Assembly (NCBI RefSeq): GCF_000621125.1
Contig: NZ_JHZC01000022.1
Span: forward strand, 1-49,329
Reading direction: 5' to 3'
DNA length: 49,329 bases
Origin: Maribacter antarcticus DSM 21422
GTDB lineage: Bacteria > Bacteroidota > Bacteroidia > Flavobacteriales > Flavobacteriaceae
The first letter of the stretch is position 1. Every line of letters starts with the position of its first letter. The notes below the pieces were generated by a model. That model made no database searches. It had not been told where the DNA came from and saw only the letters and a list, made by a program, of their open reading frames with translations. The position numbers were made by a program, and so were the translations under genes. Shown one piece after another: positions 43,306 through 49,329 of the stretch.

Positions 43306-46104
43306 ATGAGTAGATATAGTGAATACCTAGAAGAAATTGAAAAAAGAAAAGGTCAAGGTCTTCATCCAAAACCAGTTGATAGCGCAGAGTTGTTAAAAGT
43401 TCTTATTGATCAAATTAAGGATGGAAATAATGAGCATAGAGCGGAATCATTAGATTTCTTTATATACAATGTATTACCAGGTACTACTAATGCAGCTCGT
43501 GGAAAAGCAGATTACTTAAAATATATTATTCTAGGACTTGAAACTGTAAAAGAAATTTCACCAGAATTCGCTTTTGAGCAATTGTCACACATGAAAGGTG
43601 GCCCATCTATCGATGTGTTATTAGACCTTGCCTTAGGTAGCGACGAAAGTATCGCTAAAAAAGCTGCTGAAGTAATGAAAACTCAAGTTTTCTTATATGA
43701 AGCAGATATGGAGCGTATCAAAGTAGCCCATGAAAACGGATCTGATCTTGCTACTGACTTATTAAAGAGTTACGCTGAAGCAGAGTTTTTTACAAAATTA
43801 CCTGAATTAGAAGAGGAAGTGAAAATTGTCACATTTGTTGCCGGTATTGGGGATATTTCTACAGATTTACTTTCTCCAGGTGGTGATGCACACTCTCGTT
43901 CCGATAGAGAATTACACGGACAATGTATGTTTGAGCATAATAAAGAACAACAAAAAGCACTTTTAGCTCTGCAAGCACAACACCCTGATAAGCGTGTGAT
44001 GTTACTGGCTGAAAAAGGAACAATGGGAGTTGGTTCTTCAAGAATGTCAGGTGTAAATAACGTTGCTTTATGGATTGGCAAAAAAGCTAGTAAATATGTG
44101 CCTTTTATAAATATTGCACCAGTTATTGCTGGTACAAATGGTATATCTCCAATATTCTTAACGACAGTTGGTGTAACTGGTGGTATTGGTTTAGATCTTA
44201 AAAACTGGATTAAAACCTATGATGCAGACGGTAAACTAATCGTTGATGAAGATGGTGATGCTATATTGAAACAATTATACTCTGTTGATACAGGTACTGT
44301 TTTAACAATAAATACTAAAGAGAAAAAATTATACAACGGCGATAAGGAATTAATGGACATTTCTTCTGCGTATACTCCTCAAAAAATGGAGTTTATGAAA
44401 GCTGGAGGTTCTTACGCTATTGTATTCGGTAAGAAATTACAAACATTTGCTGCAAACACATTAGGAGTGCCAGTTCTTAAAGTTTTTGCTCCTTCTCAAG
44501 AGATTTCTCATAAAGGACAAGGATTAACTGCAGTTGAAAAAATATTTAACAAGAATGCTGTAGGAACTTCAGGTGCTACTTTACACGCTGGTTCTTATGT
44601 TCGTGTTGAGGTAAATATTGTAGGGTCGCAAGATACTACTGGTTTAATGACTTCTCAAGAATTAGAGATGATGGCAGCTAAAGTAATTTCCCCTATCGTT
44701 GATGGGGGTTACCAATCTGGATGTCATACAGCTTCTGTTTGGGATGATAAATCGAAAGAAAATATTCCACGTTTGATGAAGTTTATGAACGACTTCGGTT
44801 TAATTACCGCACGTCATCCAGATCATAAATACAAACCAATGACCGATGTTATACATAAGGTTTTAAATGACCTTACTGTTGATGATTGGGCAATTATTAT
44901 TGGAGGAGATTCACATACAAGAATGTCTAAAGGAGTCGCTTTTGGTGCCGATTCAGGTACCGTTGCATTAGCATTAGCAACAGGAGAGGCTTCTATGCCC
45001 ATTCCAGAATCTGTTAAAGTGACTTTTAAAGGAGAAATGAAACCTCATATGGATTTCCGTGATGTTGTACACGCTACACAATCACAGATGTTAAAGAAAT
45101 TTGGTGGAGAAAACGTTTTTCAAAGTAGAATTATTGAAGTACACATAGGTACACTTCTTGCTGATCAAGCATTTACATTTACAGATTGGACTGCGGAAAT
45201 GAAAGCGAAAGCATCTATTTGTATTTCAGAACCAGAAACTTTAATTCAGTCATTGGAAATAGCGAAAAGTCGTATCCAAATTATGATTGATAAGGAAATG
45301 GATAATGAGCCACAAGTATTACAAGGTTTAATAGACTTGGCTAATAAGCGAATTAAAGAAATAGAAACTGGAGAAAAACCGCCATTAACACCTGATGATA
45401 ATGCAAAATATCACGCTGAATTTGAAGTAGATTTAGATATCATAGACGAGCCAATGATTGCAGATCCAGATGTACATAATGAAGATGTTTCTAAGCGTTA
45501 CACTCACGATACAATTAGAGAATTATCGTTCTATGAAGGTAAAAAACACATAGATTTAGGTTTTGTAGGATCTTGTATGGTTCATAAAGGAGATATTAAA
45601 ATTGTTTCTAAAATGCTTAAAAACCTTGAAGAACTTAATGGTGAAGTTGTATTTAAAGCACCATTAGTACTTACAGCTCCTACCTACAATATTATTGATG
45701 AGTTAAAAGAAGAAGGAGATTGGGAAATGCTTCAAAAGTATTCTGGATTTGAATTTGACGATAATAAACCTAAACCTATAGCTCGTTTAGAGTATGATAA
45801 TATTTTATATTTGGAGCGTCCTGGTTGTAACCTTTGTATGGGGAACCAAGAAAAAGCGGAAAATGGAGATACCGTAATGGCAACTTCAACTCGTTTATTT
45901 CAAGGTCGTGTTGTAAAAGATACGGATCGTAAAAAAGGAGAGTCTTTATTAGCTTCCACACCAGTCGTTGTACTTTCTGCTATTTTAGGAAGAACACCAA
46001 CTATTGAAGAGTATAAAGCAGCCGTAAAAGGTATCACATTGACTCAATTTGCACCCCCAATCAATAAAATGACTTCAAAACCAGGTCACTTACTCACATT
46101 TTAA
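43306..46104 (+). CDS. acnB: Aconitate hydratase B (2-methylisocitrate dehydratase)
   Basis: A 932-residue enzyme of the AcnB type (E. coli AcnB 865). It isomerises citrate to isocitrate in the TCA cycle and can dehydrate 2-methylisocitrate. The N-terminal HEAT-like domain (about 1-160) is followed by the swivel domain and the catalytic [4Fe-4S] core. Iron-sulfur Cys residues are visible in GGYQSGCHTASVWDD (about residue 473) and ERPGCNLCMGNQEKA (about 841 and 844); the substrate-binding motif TSTRLFQGR is intact. The length, about 65 residues over E. coli, includes an insertion near 320-360 (EDGDAILKQLYSVD). Own promoter likely; followed 14 bp later by a small hypothetical gene. Confidence 0.96.
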   Translation: MSRYSEYLEEIEKRKGQGLHPKPVDSAELLKVLIDQIKDGNNEHRAESLDFFIYNVLPGTTNAARGKADYLKYIILGLETVKEISPEFAFEQLSHMKGGPSIDVLLDLALGSDESIAKKAAEVMKTQVFLYEADMERIKVAHENGSDLATDLLKSYAEAEFFTKLPELEEEVKIVTFVAGIGDISTDLLSPGGDAHSRSDRELHGQCMFEHNKEQQKALLALQAQHPDKRVMLLAEKGTMGVGSSRMSGVNNVALWIGKKASKYVPFINIAPVIAGTNGISPIFLTTVGVTGGIGLDLKNWIKTYDADGKLIVDEDGDAILKQLYSVDTGTVLTINTKEKKLYNGDKELMDISSAYTPQKMEFMKAGGSYAIVFGKKLQTFAANTLGVPVLKVFAPSQEISHKGQGLTAVEKIFNKNAVGTSGATLHAGSYVRVEVNIVGSQDTTGLMTSQELEMMAAKVISPIVDGGYQSGCHTASVWDDKSKENIPRLMKFMNDFGLITARHPDHKYKPMTDVIHKVLNDLTVDDWAIIIGGDSHTRMSKGVAFGADSGTVALALATGEASMPIPESVKVTFKGEMKPHMDFRDVVHATQSQMLKKFGGENVFQSRIIEVHIGTLLADQAFTFTDWTAEMKAKASICISEPETLIQSLEIAKSRIQIMIDKEMDNEPQVLQGLIDLANKRIKEIETGEKPPLTPDDNAKYHAEFEVDLDIIDEPMIADPDVHNEDVSKRYTHDTIRELSFYEGKKHIDLGFVGSCMVHKGDIKIVSKMLKNLEELNGEVVFKAPLVLTAPTYNIIDELKEEGDWEMLQKYSGFEFDDNKPKPIARLEYDNILYLERPGCNLCMGNQEKAENGDTVMATSTRLFQGRVVKDTDRKKGESLLASTPVVVLSAILGRTPTIEEYKAAVKGITLTQFAPPINKMTSKPGHLLTF

Positions 46105-46118
46105 AAGCATTCAAAATT

Positions 46119-46583
46119 ATGCAGACAGATGTTATAGCGTTTGGAAGTATTAAGTCTGAACTTGAAGACTATATGACTACATCCATATATATAAACGGCA
46201 TTGACCTTAAGAAAAAAATAGAGCAAATTGAATTACCACAATTTGTCAACAGGGGAATAAACATAAAAACTAGTTGTTATGAAGGAATATCTTTCTTTAT
46301 TGCTTTTCATAATCAAAATCATTTTTTATGTAGAACTTTAAGTGATTATATATACACTGACAATAGATATACGCTATACGATTACAACTGTTCTGGTATT
46401 CCCGGGGACCATAGTCTTACGTGTAAAATATCTATGAATAACGATAAGTTTATATGGCATGATTTTAAAAACTTCTCTAAAATTATTCCATTTGATTTGG
46501 ACTATCGAGGATTAGAATTTAACTTCTCCATAGATCAATATCGCGAAGCAATAAACCTAATTAGAAACAATAAAGCTAGTTAG
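46119..46583 (+). CDS. Hypothetical protein downstream of acnB
   Basis: A 154-residue protein of unknown family, beginning 14 bp after acnB; a start at Met 19 (MTTSIYINGIDL) is also possible. No signal, membrane or catalytic motif. Aromatic and Asn-rich with segments FFIAFHNQNHFLCRTL and KFIWHDFKNFSKIIPFDLDY; looks like a compact globular protein. It could be cotranscribed with acnB by position only. Confidence 0.5.
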   Translation: MQTDVIAFGSIKSELEDYMTTSIYINGIDLKKKIEQIELPQFVNRGINIKTSCYEGISFFIAFHNQNHFLCRTLSDYIYTDNRYTLYDYNCSGIPGDHSLTCKISMNNDKFIWHDFKNFSKIIPFDLDYRGLEFNFSIDQYREAINLIRNNKAS

Positions 46584-47070
46584 AAACAATAAAGCTAAAA
46601 ATGTCTTTGCTTGAATTCATACTATTTAGTACCCATAAGAAAATAAATAAAAATTATTAAATGATTATTAGTAAAATAACTTCAATTTTAAAAAAACATT
46701 GTGGTTGATTTTTTTTACTAATTAAGGGAAATAGTCATTATTCTTTGTAAAACATGGTCCTAAAAGTGTAGAATAATTAATAATCTTTTTTAGTTTAAAA
46801 TAGTGAAAAGATTCAACTTGAAATTCGTTCACTTTTTACTATTTAACAGATTGATTTACATTTAATTACATGAGTCACAACTAATTTTCTTGTACGCACT
46901 ATTTAAGATCATCAAATAGTATTGAAAGCTGAAATTCATTTGGTCTAGGTAAATCCACCTTTTTTCCTCCTAAAATGGGAAGTAGCTAACATTAGATATG
47001 ATGACCATATGCTCCTTCGTCGCAGACGGCACATATCATCATCCATTAGCACCAATAAAAAAACACAACT
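46584..47070. other. Non-coding gap with a structured right end
   Basis: 487 bp with no gene, AT-rich. The only feature is an imperfect inverted repeat at 46985-47050 just before the serine hydrolase. Confidence 0.5.
46985..47050. repeat. Imperfect inverted repeat 5' of the serine hydrolase
   Basis: The arms start GCTAA (46985) and end TTAGC (47050), with ATATGATG...ATATG against CATATCATCAT inside and a CTCCTTCGTCGCAGACGGC apex. A GGTGCTAA (48726-48733) after the gene is the reverse complement of TTAGCACC (47046-47053), so the hydrolase is bracketed by matching inverted ends. Confidence 0.5.
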
Positions 47071-48723
47071 ATGAAAAAATATTTTCTACTATTATTTCTT
47101 ATTTATTTTACAGTTTATTCGTTTGGACAAATTAAAGAAAGTCAAGCGATAGACAGCATTTTCACGGAATGGAATAAGACAGATGTCCCAGGATGTGCGT
47201 TAGGAATAATAAAAGAAGGAAAACTAATTTATGCCAAGGGATACGGAATGGCAAATATGGAATATGATATTCCGAACTCTGCTACTTCTGTGTTTAGAAT
47301 CGGTTCAACTTCCAAACAGTTTACGGCTGCATCTATTGTGCTTCTTGCAGAAAAAGACAAACTAAGTCTTGATGATAATTTGAAAAGTCTATTCCCTGAT
47401 TTTCCTGATTATGCACAAATGATTACAATTAGACATTTACTAAATCATACTAGCGGTATCAGAGATTACTTGCAAATTAGTTCTCTAAAAGGATTGGGAG
47501 GTGATGACTATTATACAGATGACAATGTTATGAAATGGCTAATAAATCAAACTGATTTAAACTTTTCACCTGGTGAAGAATATTTATACAGCAATTCTGG
47601 ATATTGGCTTCTTGGTCAAATCGTAAAAAAGGTAGCAGGAATGAATATGGCAGAATTTGCGAAGAAAGAAATATTTGAGCCTCTTGCTATGAATAATACT
47701 CATTTTCATAATGACCATAAGCAAATAGTAAAAAACAGAGCGTCTGGATACGTTCCTGATAATAACGAGAACTATAAAATCAGTATGACTACATTAGATA
47801 TGATAGGTGATGGTGGAATCTTTACTACAATAAATGATATAAAGAAATGGGATGACGCCTATTATGAGTCAGCTGTTTTAAGTAGAGAGTTTTGGAATGT
47901 GATGACACAACAAGGTGTATTAAACAATGGAGAAGTTATTGACTATGCTTCTGGTCTAATGATAAGTAAATACAAAGGATTAAAAACTGTTAGACACGGA
48001 GGATCTTTTGTTGGTTTTAGAGCGGAAATATTACGCTTTCCAGAACAAAAACTATCCATTGCAATATTTGCCAACAGAGGTGATGCCAATCCTTCAAGAA
48101 TGGCTAATCAAGTTGCTGATATATTACTGAAAGACAAACTAATTGAAAACATTGATAAGAAAGATAAAAAAGTAAAGTTTGATGTTACAGAAGATGAATT
48201 TCAACTAAGTCAATTAATAGGTGATTATGAAATACAACCAGGTGTTGTTGCTCGATTATTTATCAAGAATGACTCATTAAATGTCCTTCAAACTTGGGAT
48301 AAATTAACTTATAATATTTTAAAAGTAAGTGGGAATACTTTCCAAATATCAGGAAATGAAAATTTAAGTTTTTCATTTTCTAATCTAAAAGATGGTTTTA
48401 CACAAACGCTTAAACTTTTACAAGGTGATAGTGAGACAATCGCAGCAAGAAAAAAAGAGATTGATACTTCGGGAATTAACCTAAAAGATTACGTAGGAAG
48501 TTATTATAGTAAAGAGCTAGATGTGAGTTATAATTTTGAGATAGAAAACGAAATTTTAATTGTTAGAATTGAAAATACACAATCTACTATTGAATCCATA
48601 ATTAGGGACTTAGACCAATTTTCAACGGAACTAGGATTAGTAAGATTTCAAAGAAAAGATGGACTAATTTCAGGTTTTGAATTAGACTCAGGAAGAGTTA
48701 AAAATTTGAAGTTTGAAAAATAA
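47071..48723 (+). CDS. Serine hydrolase of the class C beta-lactamase/DD-peptidase family
   Basis: A 550-residue exported protein (signal peptide ends YSFGQ). The three active-site motifs are complete: Ser79-x-x-Lys82 (RIGSTSKQF), Tyr173-Ser-Asn175 (YLYSNSGYW) and HGG (TVRHGGSFVGF, about residue 310). A C-terminal beta domain (about 385-550) similar to DUF3471-type extensions follows. Family members are penicillin-binding-like hydrolases, D-aminopeptidases or esterases rather than true resistance enzymes. Single gene with repeat-flanked borders. Confidence 0.9.
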   Translation: MKKYFLLLFLIYFTVYSFGQIKESQAIDSIFTEWNKTDVPGCALGIIKEGKLIYAKGYGMANMEYDIPNSATSVFRIGSTSKQFTAASIVLLAEKDKLSLDDNLKSLFPDFPDYAQMITIRHLLNHTSGIRDYLQISSLKGLGGDDYYTDDNVMKWLINQTDLNFSPGEEYLYSNSGYWLLGQIVKKVAGMNMAEFAKKEIFEPLAMNNTHFHNDHKQIVKNRASGYVPDNNENYKISMTTLDMIGDGGIFTTINDIKKWDDAYYESAVLSREFWNVMTQQGVLNNGEVIDYASGLMISKYKGLKTVRHGGSFVGFRAEILRFPEQKLSIAIFANRGDANPSRMANQVADILLKDKLIENIDKKDKKVKFDVTEDEFQLSQLIGDYEIQPGVVARLFIKNDSLNVLQTWDKLTYNILKVSGNTFQISGNENLSFSFSNLKDGFTQTLKLLQGDSETIAARKKEIDTSGINLKDYVGSYYSKELDVSYNFEIENEILIVRIENTQSTIESIIRDLDQFSTELGLVRFQRKDGLISGFELDSGRVKNLKFEK

Positions 48724-48840
48724 CTGGTGCTAAACCGTATAAAATTAATTGCTGGCAAATCGCATACTTACGAAAGGCCAAACAGACTATCTTGGTTCGT
48801 GTTTTATTTGCCAAGTTTAGTGTTTTAAAGACGCAAATAT
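48724..48840. repeat. Cassette-border repeat 3' of the serine hydrolase
   Basis: Right after the hydrolase stop comes CTGGTGCTAAACCGTATAAA, then TTAATTGCTGG, CATACTTACGAAAGGCC and GTTCGTGTTTTATTTGCCAA. It shares layout and several blocks with 43047-43165. Non-coding. Confidence 0.5.
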
Positions 48841-48861
48841 TCATAGACATAGGGAGTTACC

Positions 48862-49329
48862 ACATATAGTAACCAATCATTAATATTTGTGGATAAAAGG
48901 AAAAACCACTAGAACCCAAGTCTATATTCAATGGGTATTCCTTATTCACTTCATACAATTTTATTGATTTTATCATTTAACCAAATTTATTGATTTAGGT
49001 TAACGAGTTTGAGGTTTAAAGCAATGTTTCTTTGCAGAAACAAAAATTAAATCAATTACAATGAAGAAATCAATTTATATTATTTTCACATTATTTACCT
49101 CCATAATATATGGACAGAATGGAACTATAAAAGGTAAAATTCTCGATAAACAATCAGAACTTCCCTTGGTAGGAGCTAGTGTAGAACTATTGGGATCTGA
49201 AACACCCAGAGGTGTAATTACAGACTTTGACGGGTATTTTACATTAACAGATGTCCCCGTAGGCAGAAAGGCTATTAGAGTAAGTTACATTGGCTATGAA
49301 ACCAGTACAATTCCAGATATTGAAGTGAG
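48862..49329 (+). repeat. Repeat copy C (complete upstream region plus receptor 5' end)
   Basis: 48934-49329 matches the reverse complement of copy A (1-396); 48862-48987 matches the reverse complement of copy B (2367-2492). Copy C is the uninterrupted version, so it defines the original order of the element. It runs to the window edge. Confidence 0.9.
49061..49329 (+). CDS. TonB-dependent receptor, N-terminal fragment (right copy, cut by window edge)
   Basis: ATG 49061 begins a frame of 89 codons identical to the left copy except near residue 10. Signal peptide MKKSIYIIFTLFTSIIYGQ, then the carboxypeptidase D regulatory-like domain (GTIKGKILDKQSELPLVGAS, TDFDGYFTLTDVPVG, SYIGYETSTIPDIEV). 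The 337 bp between the serine hydrolase and this start contain a cassette-like repeat and the upstream region shared with copies A and B. The remainder of the receptor is outside the window. Confidence 0.75.
   Translation, partial: MKKSIYIIFTLFTSIIYGQNGTIKGKILDKQSELPLVGASVELLGSETPRGVITDFDGYFTLTDVPVGRKAIRVSYIGYETSTIPDIEV

Noticed and set aside
47071..48723. True beta-lactamase resistance gene
   Set aside because: The active-site motifs fit the broad class C/DD-peptidase superfamily and a long C-terminal domain is present; nothing points specifically to antibiotic hydrolysis.
40412..48840. Classical integron
   Set aside because: No integrase gene and no convincing GTTRRRY/RYYYAAC core pairs; only a cassette-like layout remains.

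Overview
The window looks like chromosome from a marine-type member of the Bacteroidota, most likely family Flavobacteriaceae. The base composition is AT-rich and intergenic regions carry the flavobacterial -7 promoter consensus TAnnTTTG. The gene content fits too: TonB-dependent receptor with a carboxypeptidase-like regulatory domain, AcnB, many lipoproteins, SLC13-type transporter, and amidohydrolases with FG-GAP proteins. This assignment is inferred from gene content; no 16S gene is present.

Layout. (1) 1-3449: a repeat-rich, decayed edge. The 5' end of a TonB-dependent receptor gene (minus strand) lies in a 396-bp repeat that recurs inverted at the other end of the window (48934-49329). 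A 54-bp part of it recurs directly at 2367, and the two copies bracket a truncated gluconate-dehydrogenase-subunit-3-like gene, an interrupted DUF1080 gene and an intact azurin-like lipoprotein. (2) 3450-13637: isocitrate dehydrogenase, a DUF2490 porin-like protein, and a dabA-dabB-SulP operon for energy-coupled inorganic carbon capture plus bicarbonate or anion transport, next to a Crp-family regulator. (3) 13638-17684: a mobilization module (MobC-like protein plus relaxase) with five in-frame stop codons, beside a tRNA-Arg(TCT). (4) 17868-24217: tyrosine catabolism, with a divergent MarR regulator and a palindromic operator, then aminotransferase, HppD, HmgA, FahA and a flavin reductase. Together these convert tyrosine through 4-hydroxyphenylpyruvate and homogentisate to fumarate and acetoacetate.

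(5) 24204-28820: a tight minus-strand operon of an aldo/keto reductase-RidA fusion, an APC permease and a DUF885-like secreted protein. (6) 29047-33193: lipoprotein, universal stress protein, PIG-L deacetylase and a frameshifted alpha/beta hydrolase. (7) 33486-40036: a minus-strand cluster of M19-type dipeptidase homologue, FG-GAP protein, amidohydrolase, RidA and SLC13 transporter, probably for degrading peptides or amides and importing or exporting carboxylates. (8) 40037-49329: single genes separated by recurrent non-coding repeats that look like gene-cassette borders (small membrane protein, SnoaL-like lipoprotein, serine hydrolase), a decayed IS110-type transposase, acnB, and the second TonB-receptor 5' end.

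The most unusual signals are the inverted TonB-receptor 5' ends at the window edges, the mobilization genes with only in-frame stops, the SulP transporter with an extra C-terminal domain in a DAB operon, the AKR-RidA fusion lacking the RidA arginine, and the cassette-like repeats at 40.4-48.8 kb. I found no CRISPR array, rRNA gene, integron integrase or intact site-specific recombinase.
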